Below are positions 36,311-49,975 of a DNA stretch of 64,000 nucleotides, piece after piece (within the stretch, counting starts at the first letter, position 1; the number at the start of each line of letters is the position of its first letter). The notes beneath the pieces are model-generated. The model was not told the origin of the DNA. It was given only the letters and a program-made list of their open reading frames with translations, and made no database searches. The DNA comes from Epiperipatus broadwayi (Eukaryota; Onychophora; Udeonychophora; Euonychophora; Peripatidae). The translations under genes and the position numbers were made by a program. Location: contig JAQFVV010006335.1 of assembly GCA_028023455.1 (NCBI GenBank), positions 374,741-438,740 of the forward strand, read 5' to 3'.

Positions 36311-38797
36311 ATAATTTAAATAATATTCATGTGTATAAATAATAATTCACATCCAAAAATTAAATAATTTTGATGAGGTGTTGAAAGAGTAAAAAAAAAA
36401 AAAAACAACAACACATTATTGACAAACTAAATCACAAATTGTTTTTAAGTATATAGTCATAAATTATATCACAGTATTTCATTCATATCTATATAATATG
36501 TAATAATCTTTTTTTAAAAAATATAATCTATGACTGATATATTTTTTTTATTTCTTTCACCTTAATTACATTTTTTTTACATATTTCCTATTAATTTTTT
36601 TATCATTAAAGTCATCTAACTCATCTTCCAACTTCTTTTAAAATTTTTTCTTTATAACAAACTTTATATATATAATCTTATCAGCCCAATTTAATCTTTT
36701 CAAACATCATTTCAGAAACTTCTAGTCATTTTTCTTTTTAATAGTTCCGATTTATGATAATATAAAATTACAATTCAAATCAAAAATTTTACATGCTTGC
36801 TTTTAATATCCACATTCTATCATTTACAAAATAATTTTAGTCTAAGTTGACATATATAAATGAATGTTTCAGGAAAAGTCAAACGTATATAAAAAGAGGC
36901 AGAAGTATATAGAAATATATTTTTGATAGTAAATGCAAAATAAAATAATTTAATATTTATAAATTGTGTTTATTATAAAACAATATTAAGTTTATTTTTT
37001 TCCTTGTATCTTATACTATATAAAATTGTAACTACTTTTTATTGTCAAGTTTAATATAGCTATTGATTTTATAATCCACAAAAATGAAGGGGAAAAAAAA
37101 TTATTGATGTAATTGATTTGGGAATTAAAACAGCATATCGAAAACATTGAAAAAAATGTTGTTGTTTTTTTGTCACTATAGTAATCTTATTTATTTTACT
37201 TTAGAAAATAAGATTTTTAAATTGTTTATTTAAACTATAAAAATTTCGAATATATATATATATATATATTGAATGGTTTGTTTAGAAACAAATCATTAAT
37301 TATATAAACGTTAATTTATTTCTACCATTATATTAAAAACGTATAATCGATCGTCTCATAACTGTGCTAATGAAAATGATTCTATGACAAAAATGATTGT
37401 TCATTACTATATTATTCACTAGTTATAACTGGACTTTGACATTATTCTACAATTGCAATTGAGTTACATTTAAAAATAAAATAGTAAAATGACTTTTAAT
37501 ATGACCATTACAAAGTACTAATCTTTCCAGCAACTGTAGTAGGAGTAACCAAATAGCCTACTGCTAGAAAGACAACATAACGATTTTTTTACATATTTAT
37601 GTTACAGTAAGAAATAACTAGATGCCTATTTATTAATCAACTAAAAATTCAAATCTTGATTATAATTTGATAAATTTTACCAGTTCAATTCAGTTCAGAT
37701 GTGAACTATGGGTTATTGGCATGGCAAGTAGAGGCACTAATCATTTCAATAAAAAAGTGTAGATGAATTTATGTATTTTGATTGAATGCTAACTACACTA
37801 CTAGACATAATCATATGTGAAATAATAACAAAATCATTTTGATATCAAAAATCAAAAACGTATTCAGAAATATGACAAATTGTAAGTGCATCAGTAAACA
37901 GAATATTAAAAATTAATATTACTGCTATGAAATCCACACTATCTAAATATTTTGCATTAAGCAATGAAGAATAAGATGCAAAACTGGAACTAATATACTT
38001 ATGCATTTAGTGGTATTCAAGGTAATATTCCAAAATTACAAATCATTATAAGGGTTTATTTGCATGTTTATATAGATCTGATACCAGGTAATTTCTGCAC
38101 AGGTTAAATAACTTATTTCACAATTTTATAGATAAATCACTGAATTCTTTACGTTATTTAACTGCTGAAGATAACTATTATACAGCCTTACCGTAATTTA
38201 TGAAATAGTTGGTTTCAAAATGTATTCATAAGTAAAAAAAAACCAAAACAGTTTTTTTTTTTTAAAAAAAGAATAAACATTTTTATACTGGTAATAATAA
38301 GTAATTGTTTTGATTTCTGATTTTTTCAAAAAACATTGAAAAAAGGAATAAATATTAAAACAAAAAAAAATAAACATCTTTTAAGCATAATATTACATTG
38401 ATTGATCAAATATTTATTAAATAAAATAATTGAGATTTGCGATCAAAAATGATTAAAAACAAAATGTGCTAGTTTGCATTGTTCAAGAATGTTTTAATAG
38501 CTGAGCAAAATTTTTAATCTACCGAAAAGTCAAATAAACTGAATAATATTTTAAACAAAAAATGTAAATACAAATGTTTATAAAATACAAAAGCTGAATT
38601 ATAACTCACAAACATTGTCGATATATTATAAGAATATTTTTATATAAAAAATATTTACAAATCTAAAGAAATTGTAAAATTTAAAACACTTTTATTTTTA
38701 GAAGAATTTTTATTTTATTTTAATTTTTTTAAAGGTGTATTATACAACGTTACACAAGAAAGTGGTTATTTTATTAATAAAAGTAATTTTTTGTCAA
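36211..38797. other. AT-rich intergenic DNA, no gene seen
   Basis: AT tracts with a short AG run at 36263-36310; otherwise no protein-like frame or recognisable repeat. Confidence 0.5.
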
Positions 38798-38905
38798 GCG
38801 TTGTTAGCCGAGAGGTCAGCGCAGCTGCCTTGCAAAGCGGTTGATTGCAGACGGTTGTTGCGGGTTTGCCTCCCGGCCGATGCTATGACATATGGAAAAA
38901 AAAAT
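38798..38905 (+). repeat. tRNA-derived SINE with poly-A tail
   Basis: GCGTTGTTAGCCGAGAGGTC (box A), GCTGCCTTGCAAAGCGG (anticodon arm region), TGCGGGTTTGCCTCCCGG (box B), CCGATGC end of the acceptor stem, then TATGACATATGG and nine A. Same family as 19515. The acceptor stem no longer pairs fully. The plus frame 38735-39028 passing through it is not a gene. Confidence 0.75.
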
Positions 38906-41797
38906 TCTATCATTTTAGTAAACTTTTCACAGCATTTAAAAATATTCTGCTTAATTTATTTAATTTTTTTAACAGGTATATGCTTTTTAATAAATCTAAT
39001 AATACAAAAAATAAATAATCTGCTTTAGTAATTAAAAAAACATGAACTGAAAGTTATTTTAGGCATATTTTGTAAGTTAATTTCAAATCAAGAGCATTTT
39101 TTTTTGCTGAAAATATTTATATGTTAAATTAAAGTCTGAATTTATTTTTTGTAATTATTACGAATACAGATTTCTCTTCGTGACAAAACTAATGTATATA
39201 AATCGATTGCTACTTGTGATAACTAAATCCGTATAACTTATTTATAACAATAAAATATAAATATGGGTCACGTTGCAAATTATTACTAATAGAATTTAGT
39301 TTCATGTTAAATGTAGATACTAAATATATACAAATATTATTTTGTTGAATTAAGTTTATATTTAAATGGAAAATTATTATGTTATAAACAATAAAGGTTT
39401 TACAAAATTAGTAATGTATATTTATTACAATTATTCACATACATTACCTTTATTACTGAGTTACCATGAAGAAAACTGAAATAATATTGGCATGATCCAT
39501 AAAATAATATAGACTAAACTTATGTATCTTCAGAGACAGACTATCTGGGATAGGTTTTTTTCCTTTCTATTTATAATTCAACTCACATTTACTTCTGTCT
39601 TGGAGGAATATATTGCAAGCTTTTATAAGTTGTTATAAATTAAAAGCAAGGCAATATCAACAGCGTATAGGCTGAGGTAGAAATGGAGTGAATTGAATAC
39701 AGAATGTAATACTAAGATGCATTATAACTCTCTTTGAACTATTTTGTTTCTCTTTGTTTAAAAATATTATAATTGTGTTAGAGAAAATAAAATGAATTGA
39801 AAGTTGTTTATTTTAAAAGAAATCAAATAAGAGTTTACTATTTTAAGTTATTAATATTAAAGATAGTTTGTTTTCAAATAAAATTTTAAAAACAATAGGA
39901 AAAAAATATGTAATTAAAGAGATTAATTAAAACAGACAAAGCATTTTTAAAGGTTAGACAGCTTGATCAAAAAAGTACAGTTAGTGATAATTAATTTAAA
40001 TCATAACATGTTGTCCAATGGTGTGAATGCAAGGCCTTTACTTATAATACATCATTATAAAGTAAAGAAATAATTGGCTAAACAATTTATGGTTAGCCAC
40101 AATATTCCATAGTGAAGTCAAATACAGTAAGATATATTTGCCAGTGAGAGAATAATTCAATATCATGAAAATTATGATATGATCAAAAACATGTATACTT
40201 CTTGCTTTTTTAATATGAATGTCTAATTCCTGATTATGGACATTCATTTGTATTCTAGCATGGAGAAATTTATAAAAAACGAAATTTATAAAGATCGACC
40301 TTAGAATTAAAAGAAAATGCATTTATGCTTATCTTCATTGAAAATATGTTTTCCTTTCCCAATGATTTAATGGTACTTATTAATTCCAAAATATTATCAA
40401 ATTATGGACCTTTGATTTAAAACTAGATATTGATAAAAATAAAAATGTCCCAGTGTGAAGCACTCTAATTTGAAGAATGTAGAAATAATAGAAATTATCA
40501 TTTGTGACAAAACAAAGGATAAAATAGATAAAATGACAATTGTATGGAAAGATAAAACCTATCAATAGTAGCTAGCTAGAAATATTAATTAAGAACTATA
40601 AGCAGATCAAGCAAGTAAAAAACTATGAAAAAATGTCCTAGAATTGGCTAAAACCAAAAGAATATTAAAAAATCAGGATTTTCTGATTGCAAACAAATGT
40701 AAGTGCTTCCATTAACTGCGAAACTCAGGAATACTGTTTTGGTGTATATCACATGACAAAATAGTCGAACTAATCATCTTAATTGCAATTTTTATCATTA
40801 TATTGTATTATTATTATGTTTTATTTTTTATTTTTGCTTTGAAATAGATTGTATATTTCTATTAAGTGTAATAAAGTATTCTTTTCTAAAATTTGACTAC
40901 TATTTATAATATGTTAATAGATGAACATCGATCAGTCATGTGGTGGGAGAGGGAGAAAAATATCTAATTTAGTTTTAAAGTATTAGGAGATAAGAGATAA
41001 GAAAAAAATATTAAAAGTTATAAACTTTAATACCTGATTGATAAAATTATGTTTAAATTAGAAATTTTATAAAATTAATAATAGAAGGCATGTTTACACA
41101 TTTAATAGTTGTCCGTAATGCCTAAAGTAAACTATTGCTGAGTTCAAAATTTAACTTTGTTTTATTTCTTATGCTTTCATCTCATCCATTCAATAAGGAA
41201 TTTAAATTAAATAGTTAGACTTTGCAATATTGTATTTAAGTCAAATGTGTTTGTAAGTTACTGCTTGGTGCTTAATAGGTTTGTTATCATTATAAAGAAT
41301 AAAGATTTTAACCTGGCTTACTAGCCATGTTCAATGAAATAAAAAATAAAATCCCCAGTAAGCTCAGGTCTTTTAAACACAATCACAATCTATATATAAA
41401 CATTACAAGCATAAAGTTAAACTATTAATTTTGATGAAGCTAAGGTTGTCTTCTTTGAGAGAAATGAAATAAAAAGAGGAATTAAAGAATCTTTATTATT
41501 GAAAATTTATTATTCCGAAGCAATTAACTTATTTAAAAGTTTTTTTTTTTTTTTTATATTAACGGTGGATGGGAAGTAAATGGAATTGTGTATAATTTTT
41601 AATATAAATATAGTGTTGTTTTATAATTCTTTGCACTGGAGAAGCCAGCTTGTAACAGTGAAACTATTGGTTGTTTTTGATAATATTTCTTGGCTAGTCT
41701 GGTTGAGTTTGGATTTGGGTAATTTTAATTATATATATATATATATTAAAATGCAGTAAAATATATATATATTATTTTATATATATATATATATATA
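38906..41797. other. AT-rich intergenic DNA, no gene seen
   Basis: No ORF with protein-like content. 40190-40330 has a faint resemblance to a PLE C-terminal tail on the plus strand, too weak to annotate. 41737-41797 is AT microsatellite containing an early copy of the terminal word TTAAAATGCAGTAAAAT of the adjacent hairpin. Confidence 0.45.
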
Positions 41798-41952
41798 TAT
41801 TAAAATGCAGTAAAATTCACATAAATTATAGTTATTTTATTAGAAGTACCTTCGACTATACATCTTGTAGTCTAAGACTATAAGATGTATAGTCGAAAGT
41901 ACTTCTAATAAAATAACTATAATTGATGTGAATTTTATTGTATTTTAATATA
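41798..41952. repeat. Hairpin (MITE-like) element next to AT microsatellites
   Basis: Arms 41798-41873 and 41879-41952 are near-perfect reverse complements (ATTAAAATGCAGTAAAATTC at one end, and the cores CTTCGACTATACATCTT and AAGATGTATAGTCGAAAG around a ~6-base loop). No coding capacity. It sits 45 bp upstream of a PLE fragment; relation unknown. Confidence 0.75.
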
Positions 41953-41997
41953 TTGATTTGAATATTATTAATATTTTGGAAAGAATATAGACATCAA

Positions 41998-42320
41998 ACT
42001 TAATTTATTATATATAGGTGAATCTAGGTGCAGTATTGAGAAGAGATTAAGGGAGCATGAATTGTTATATAAGCGTGTAAAAAGTAAAAAAAAAAAATAA
42101 TGGTGATTTAATGTCTCCTTCAGTTTTCTTTGATCATGAAAAAAAAAAATAATATAAATTTAAGTTTGATTTTGAAAATGTGAAAATTCTTCATGAAGAG
42201 AGAAACCATAATAAAAAAAAATTAAAGAGGCAATTTTTTTAAATAGGAATAAAATGCAGTTAATAAATAGGCAAACTGCTAACATTAAAATACGAGATTC
42301 GTGGAATTTGAATTGATGAC
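41998..42320 (+). pseudogene. Third PLE fragment: GIY-YIG endonuclease remnant
   Basis: From 42011 the plus strand reads YIGESRCSIEKRLREHELLY, almost identical in pattern to the endonuclease of the PLE pair at 34-36 kb. It continues through KRVKSKKK to a stop, then pieces corresponding to SVFFDHEKK, KILHEERN and the tail (IRDSWN for INELWD). Poly-A expansions and stops disrupt it and the region upstream of YIG is absent. It is more diverged than the pair, so it comes from an older insertion of the same lineage. Confidence 0.75.
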
Positions 42321-42500
42321 ATTTGCTTCCACTTTGTTTTTTGAATTTAATGGCAGTTGAGGCAGGTTCAAGAAATTAACTGAAAGTACTTCTGCGGATT
42401 TAAGGATTGTGTATAATGGTTTGTAAACAGTTAAATTTATTATTTCAATTATAATTACAATTTTGTTTTAATTAATGGACATTATATATATATATATTCA

Positions 42501-42540
<40 letters not shown>

Positions 42541-43049
42541 TGATAATTTCAAATACATTAACAAATGACAGTGAGCAGAAAATGTTATTGTCATTTGATC
42601 AGAATATTCACAAAAGACTTGTAAACTGAAAAAAACCATTCATTACACTTATCATCGATCTTTGGATTGGAGTTTATTTCAAATACTGTTACATTTGTTA
42701 CCAAACATATGTGTTCACTTGAATCAGGAATTTTATGTTCATTCAACATAATTTTGTATAGTAGACACAAATCCTGAGATAAAAATGATATTGCACATAT
42801 GAAAAAATATACAGGCATGGAGTGGAGGATATATATATATATATATAGTTGGGCAAAATAATAAATGAATTAATGGTTGGAAGAGTGAGATGAGCCATAG
42901 AAAACATATTAAGGAAGAGTAGGAGTAGAAATAGCAAAAAAAGAAGAAAAATAGAGCACTACTAAGTAAGAGATGGACTAATTAATGATATAGAAAATAA
43001 AAGGAAGATTTTTTTATAAATATACCTAAGTGATTATAAGAGCAAAAGT
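42321..43049. other. AT-rich DNA with an interrupted AT microsatellite (42484-42540)
   Basis: TATAT tracts around ATTCATAATTATA. No gene seen; purine-rich plus strand from about 42860 may be further decayed coding sequence upstream of the coiled-coil remnant. Confidence 0.45.
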
Positions 43050-43740
43050 GAAAATACATTTCAGGATGTGGAAGCAAAAAAAAAAATGCTGTTGTCAGAA
43101 TGGAAAAAGTTTATAGATTCATATGGAATAACAAATGTAAGCATCAGGAAAAATAAGCTGGAAGAAATGAAGCTCAAAGGAAGTATATGGCTGATGAGAT
43201 GACTGTGATGATAAGGCTTGTTTATAGAAATATTAAAAAAGTAAACTGGAAAGCTTGGGTATGGATAATAATAGTCAAATGTAAAACTCACCTAGAGACC
43301 ATAAAAAATCAAATAGGAAATATGTCCCATCAAGGATAAAATATGACTAGAGATAATAAAAATCAAATAAAAAACTTGACTAAAAGAATTAAAGCCAGAG
43401 ATAAAATATCTACAAATAAATTAATGATAGTCCAACCTATTTGAAAACAGATATTATGAAGTGATTGGAGGAAATATTGTAATGTTTGGGTAATAAACTA
43501 GATGAAGTTTATTAAGAGGTCTATCAGAATAAAAAAAAACAAGATAATATAATAAGAAAGATATATAAAATAATAGAGATGGTAAAAGTAGAAAATGAGA
43601 AAAATGTAGTGTGAGTACAATGGAATATGAATGACTGGTAAAACAGATGAGAATAAAATCTAACTTAAGGATATAAAACAGCAGGAAAAGATAATTGACA
43701 GAATTGAGCAATTAGAAGCTGACCACAGAGAAATGGACAG
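43050..43740 (+). pseudogene. Decayed coiled-coil (gag-like) ORF
   Basis: Protein-like stretches follow each other in shifting plus frames: QDVEAKKKMLLSEWKKFIDS and NKLEEMKLKGSIW (43060-43200), KNLTKRIKARDKIS (about 43370-43420), and QQEKIIDRIEQLEADHREMD (about 43680-43735). Composition is Glu/Lys/Leu-rich with heptad-like spacing, as in the gag-like genes at 6-8 kb and 17.1-17.7 kb. Several stops and shifts interrupt it. No LTR, primer site or polymerase is seen nearby. I infer another dead retroelement structural gene; a host coiled-coil pseudogene is possible. Confidence 0.4.
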
Positions 43741-44468
43741 GTTGGTGTATTGGACATAAGTTCACTTAAAATAGAAGTACATGTTATTACATCTGAAAAA
43801 GATAATGAAAGGATTACTAATCTGAATTCACACATGTGTAGTAATATATACTATAAATAAATTTTTAAAAATATTTTCAGGAAATGTGGTTTTGAGACTG
43901 AGTGAATACTTATAACTTGGAAAGATATTTTAGCTTAAATAGCCTGTAAGCATGTGACAATGTTTTCTTTGTTTCCTTTTTTTTTGCTATCAAAAACCAA
44001 ACCATAGAGATCCATAAGCAATTTAAATTATTAGTTGATATCTCAATGCTATGAATGTTAGGCCATATATTGCCCTTGAAAGTGCTAAGTTACAATAAAT
44101 ACACATCTGTTAATATCTTTTCTTAGGATAGCATTAAGCACAGATATTTATAGATCAGATAGAAAATGTACATTAAATTTCTCACTTATGTATATAATAC
44201 TTTCTATGATCATTTTGTATATTTAAATAAAAATAATTAAATGGTATATTATTTGAAAGTTCTTAAAAAGTTAAACATCATAAATGGTAGAAGATGGGAG
44301 TTGTAATCTTAAATCTTGAAGTTCATAGTTTACTACTATATCACAGGTATATACAAATATATATAAATCATATGATTAGTTTTGCCTGGAGGTTGATGAT
44401 GATGGTATATTAAATGTGATAATATGTTGGACTATTTTGATCATGTATTATTACACCTTTATTGTATA
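43741..44468. other. AT-rich DNA, nothing recognised
   Basis: No protein-like frame; no repeat recognised. Confidence 0.45.
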
Positions 44469-44975
44469 AAATATTTTAAAATTTATTTAAACTTTTTAAA
44501 CACAAACAATTTGTTAGTAATAACACAGAAATAGACAATGCACGTTATTTAATTACACAACATTTTGAGTGGAATTATTCTCCATTTTTCTTCAGGTGTT
44601 GCTGACTTGACCAATGAAAATGTTAGCAAAAGATTCCAACTAAAATCTTTAGATTCTGAAAAAAAAAATTTGAAAGTCTCAGGAGAATTTGAACCAATTC
44701 TCAATAGATAAATATATAAAATTTCTATTATCTGTTGCATTTGACAGAACAGCTCAGGTTGTTGAGTGTTGCCTTTAAATTTGATATTCCAAGTATTAAG
44801 CCCAATTCCTATGCTAATATTGTCACTGGTCAGACCAGAAACACCTTAAGAAAAAGTGGAGAATAATACTATGTGACACATTGTGTAATTACTAACTTGT
44901 GTTGTCTATTTGTGTGTTATTACTCAAAAGTTTTTGTATTTGAAAAGTTTAAATAAAATTTAAAATTTTATATAC
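44469..44975. mobile_element. ~500-bp long-TIR element (family F2)
   Basis: Terminal arms of about 155 bp (44469-44625 and 44815-44975) are imperfect reverse complements: TTTAAAATTTATTTAAAC, TTAGTAATAACACAGAAATAG and GGAATTATTCTCCATTTTTC on the left have counterparts on the right. The unpaired centre (~190 bp) holds no convincing gene. A second copy lies at 51131-51515. Long inverted repeats without a transposase suggest a MITE. Confidence 0.7.
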
Positions 44976-47913
44976 ATTCAACATTTAATGATTAAATGAT
45001 GGGAATAATCCAACATATTATAGGATATGATTAGTTATTTGAAAATACATGTTACATTCAAACATGGCAGTTCTTTGCCCAAAGAAATATATTTAATTTT
45101 ACTTTGATAATATTAAATACAGAAATCATTAGATATTGTTTCTTTAATTCTATAACTGTGATAAATCATTCAGGTAATGTTTTATTCTTTCATTATTTTG
45201 ATAATATTATTGCTAATTTTACTAAATTTAATAATGGTGTTAAAAGTTTGATATATGAATAACAATATTTTAATTAGTCATTAGATTTAGCAATTTGTTC
45301 TTAGTTTAATATATTCATGAAAATATTAGTGTATTGTAGAGTGATATATATATATATGTGTGTGTGTGTGTGTTGTGTCTTTTTGTTTTTTATTTAAAAG
45401 CCACTTGTCTAAAAAAAAAAAACACATTTATTTAATAGATATGATATTATTGCAAATGTAAAAAGATGAGGATAAATTTAACAATTTATCTTTATTCACT
45501 AATATTTCAATTTAAAAATTTGAAGTTAAAAAAATATCTGTCGGCAGATTAAATTAATTTAAAACAAAATTAATATTTATTTAAAATATTTGGATCTTCA
45601 GTAATGTTTATTATTTCTTCAAATATTTTTTTTTATTAATAAACTTGTTGAATACAGAAGTAATAATAGTGATGATGATTACGATGACGATGATAATAAT
45701 AATAACAATAATAATTTAGAAATGTATTTACTCATTTGATAATCATTTAGATTGCTTTTGCAATATATATAAAACAAGACGCTTTTATTTATGTTGAGTC
45801 AAATAAAATTCATAGTTGTAAGTAATGTATTGGTAAAATTAGTTGTCATGCGTAGTTAACGTCAGAACTTAGGAAATCACTTTTGAAAAATTCTTATTGG
45901 AATTAACTGATATATTTTATTTTATATTTTGTATGTGTAACTTCACATGTATTATCAATTGCAATTTGTTTACGGTACAATGACTAAACAAGGGTTTACC
46001 AGAATAAATTAATTGATGAACATGATAGAATGATTCACAAGGTAATCTATGGAAATGTATTGCTTTATGTAAGTTGAGAGAAAGAGAGCGAGAGAATCGT
46101 AATCACAACACATTAATTTACGTAGCTTTTATATTTAAAAAGAATGATTTATGTCTGAATTGTTTAGAGATGTCATTCTAAACATTTTTAAATGCATCCA
46201 ATAATAATATATTAATTTCTAAGAAATAAAATTTATCTTTAAACTTTGCTTTATAACAAATATATTAACTACATATACATAATCCTGTGCAAAGGTGATG
46301 TGGAGAAGAGAGACTAGAGATCAGAGAAAATGAATTGAACTTAGAAAAATAATGATGTTGATGAACGCTGTAAAGCAATTTATATTTCTCTAAACATCAT
46401 ACGTTATTAGATACCAAATCAAATATTAGAATCTTCATACACTTATAAATGCAGTATTCACACATACATGAACAGTAGTATATTTTAAGCAGTTCATACA
46501 TAATCCATTGATTATATAATAAGCCAATTGAGTCTGTATTAACATTATTTTTCTTTACAATTGTATTAATATACTCACCTTTTTGTTTGTTTGTAAAAAA
46601 AAAAAAAAAAAAAACTAGATGTATTAAAAGATGCTGTATATTTTTTAAACTTGTATAATTAATTTTCTCTTACTTAGAATTAAATTATATACTAATTTAA
46701 ATTATTTTTATTTATTATTTTTTATAAATTGTGAAGAACAATTTTAGTTTTGTCTTGTCTGTAAATTTTATTTAGTTCTTTTTATGTGTGATAAATTATT
46801 TATTTATCAATACGAAAATAGTTTCGTATGGCTATTTTACAATTTAGAATTCATTGATAAATATTTATTTATATTTAATTAATATTATTATCTTAGAAAA
46901 TTATTTGTAAAGTCTGTTTTTTTTTAATTTAAATGTATATGCATTTTGAATGCTGCTATAATAACACATATCTATAATTTTCATATCAGCAGTTTCAATT
47001 GCATATACTTATAAACAAATGCTTAATAAAAATATAAAAATATTGGTAATTAATAAAAAAAAATTGTTTTACTTTTTGTAATTCATATTATAATTACTGG
47101 ATACTGCATTCTGCAGACATTGGAAAGCATACAATATACCTTTATTACTGCTATCTTGCCATTAGAACTTTGTTTAATTAAAGCAGCAAAATTTGGCTGA
47201 AAATTAAAATAACCATTAGTTTTATTCTCTATAGTTTTGTAATAACTAGGAATTTATTTTTATTAATTGTACATTTTGTTTGGGTATTCATAAGAAGTTT
47301 TAATACTGGAAATGTAGCTGGGCATAAGACAAGAATGTTAGCACCAGAATCTGCCACTCAATTACTGCACCAAATGATGTAGGTCACAATAAATCAAAAT
47401 TCTGTTTTAATCTTTAACCAATGAGTTCTCATTCTATTAAAAAATCTAAAAACAAATTCAGGAATGAAAAATAATACACAAATGATTTTATTGGAATTAA
47501 TTACAATACTGAACACAAATTAAATAGAGACATTTTGCTAAGATTAAAAAAGATGTAATTAGTATTTAATTGTAAATTAGTCTTTTTAATTATATATTGT
47601 GCTGAACTTGTTTTTGTTTTTTTTAATTTTATTTTCAAAAGTATGCATATCTTTGTGTTAAACAAGTTTTACCTATGGTTTGCTACCACTCATTTATTTT
47701 AGAATTAAAAGTTTATATATAGTGAGTAATATTTTTTTTTAAAAATAAACTTTTTATTTTATTTTTTAAACTTAAATATGAGTTCAAATTTAAATTAGTT
47801 AAATGATATTAATTTTACAATTTCAAATTTGTTTTAGTAAATGTTTTCTTAATAAGTAATTACATAATATTTAAGCACAGGTATACATTATATCCCTGGA
47901 GTTTAGATGTAAC
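44976..47913. other. AT-rich intergenic DNA with small microsatellites
   Basis: (AT)n(GT)n at 45345-45374 and mixed GAT/AAT repeats at 45668-45715. A tRNA-like repeat pair member lies at 47283-47375 (see 19990-20110). No gene seen. Confidence 0.45.
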
Positions 47914-48272
47914 TATAGGGAATTTGAACCCAGACATTCAAGTTTCCTTCAGTTTTCCAATCTATCTCATACAAACTGATACTCATAACAACACACATGT
48001 GAAAAAGATAAATGATCTCCACTATATATATTTTATGCTCAACCAGCACTCATCTGTTGGTCCAGATCGTTATCTTAATATAAACTGAGCACTGGTTACA
48101 TATATGTGTGGAAGACTATGATCTGGACCAACTGATGTGTGCTCGTTTAGCATGAAATACATTTATTGGAGATCATTTATATTTTATATGTGTGTGTGGT
48201 CATGAGTATCAGTTGCATGAGATAGATTGGATAGCTGAAGGAAGCTTGAAATTCTGAGTTCAAATCCCCTAT
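47914..48272. mobile_element. Foldback element, family F1 (359 bp)
   Basis: Ends CTATAGGGAATTTGAACCC and CTGAGTTCAAATCCCCTAT are inverted. The arms meet in the middle around ATAAACTGAGCACTGG, with CACTCATCTGTTGGTCCAGA on the left and TCTGGACCAACTGATGTG on the right. It lacks the central ~225 bp of the copy at 33153. The right end contains GAGTTCAAATCCC, similar to a tRNA box B; this may be chance. Confidence 0.75.
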
Positions 48273-48540
48273 TATCATTATATAAGTAAATATTTTGAAA
48301 GAAAATGCAATGAATTAACAAAAGATGAAATTGATGATAACATTGAATTTAATATAATCAGGTTTAAAAATAAGTAATAATATATTATTTATATGTTAAT
48401 GTGAAAATATATTGGATTGCCTTTAATTATTTATCTTATAGTGAATCATAAAACTTTTGTTACTATAGGAAGACTTAAGATAATTTATAACAATAATATA
48501 ATTTGAAATATTTTCTGCGAACAATATAATTTGAAATATT

Positions 48541-48584
<44 letters not shown>

Positions 48585-49377
48585 CAACAATTGAAAATAA
48601 GATCACTATTTATTGTTCAAACATGATTTATAGAGAATATTAAAAAAAGCAAATATTTTTAAATTGTACATTAACATAGTTACAAAGATTCAATAATATC
48701 CTATATCTATATAAAATCCAATATTTTTTTGGATTAATCATAATGTAAACACAGGAATGAGTAGTGATATTTTATAATATTTAGAGAAATACGTTTATCA
48801 GTTGTATTAATATGTAGTCATTAATTAGTATTGGCATCTTAAGATAAACTACTTGCTTTAATATCCTACGATAGCTATTGTTGTCTACAAGAAGTTTGAT
48901 GATATCAACACTAATTAATAATACTAGTGCTAAAATTATTTTTCGATATAATACCATTCATATCTTTGATTATATATATATCATTTAATAATTTTTCAAT
49001 GGCTTTTATTGATAAAACAAATTAAATTCCTAGAAATTTCTATTAGACAATGATCAGTGAATATATTAACGTGATAATGCTTTTTTGCATTTAAAAGAGA
49101 ATTATCCTTTAAATGCGTTTTTAGTTGTTATATAAATACACATCATTCTGTTTTGCTTTACTTTTTCTAAGATAAACTCTTCCACCAATAGTTGAATGTT
49201 ACAATTTAATAATTTTCAATGATTGTTACTGATAAATATAAACATGTAAAAATTTCTGTGACATTTGACTGTGATTTTTTAAAATCAAATATAATGACAA
49301 TTTCCATTTTTAAATATTTCATATAAATAATATTTAAGTATAAGTATATTATTTATATTGAACTCAATGTAATTTAG
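48273..49377. other. AT-rich DNA with (AT)n at 48543-48582
   Basis: A 25-base word (GAACAATATAATTTGAAATA and the following bases) is tandemly duplicated at about 48490-48543 just before the AT tract. No gene seen. Confidence 0.45.
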
Positions 49378-49543
49378 AAGGAATTTGAACTCGGACTTTC
49401 AAGCTGATGAATGATAGTTCAACACAAAATACATATATTGTAGATTGTTTATCTTATTCCCATGCATGTCATCATGTATAGAAGTTGTATAAGATGGAGT
49501 GGATTTCTGCAGGGAGATTGAAAGTCTGAGTTCAAATCCCTTT
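49378..49543. repeat. Shortened foldback element, family F1
   Basis: Begins GGAATTTGAACTCGGACTTT and ends GAAAGTCTGAGTTCAAATCC. The right arm is kept, but most of the left arm is deleted, leaving 166 bp. Confidence 0.65.
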
Positions 49544-49639
49544 TAATTACAATATAGACTATATTTGCAGTTAAATATTACATATTCAGCTTGTATTATG
49601 CTCATTACTTTTTTGAATATTTAAATGAACATGATCAGA

Positions 49640-49975
49640 GTGACTTAAAGTCAAATTGGTATGACAATAATATTGGTATCAACAAGAGATTTGGGCATTC
49701 CGTTACTAGATGTTCAATGGTATGGATGACTAAAGAGTTAGAGGATGGAATATATTGAAGCCTGTCCATTAAAATTTGAAGATTTGATATCTTAATATAA
49801 ACTGAGAACTGATTATATATATGTGTGGGAGATAATAATCTGGACCAACTGATGAGTGCTGGTTTAGCATGAAATACATATACTGGAGATCATTTATTCT
49901 TTTTACATGTATGTTGCCATGTGTACTGGTTGTATAAGATGCAGTGGATTGTTGTAGGGAGCTTGAAAGCCTGAG

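Noticed and set aside
38735-39028. 97-codon plus ORF
   Set aside because: It reads straight through the SINE at 38798 and flanking AT-rich DNA.
40020-40570. Possible PLE C-terminal tail on the plus strand
   Set aside because: A few residues look right but there is no GIY-YIG or RT motif nearby.
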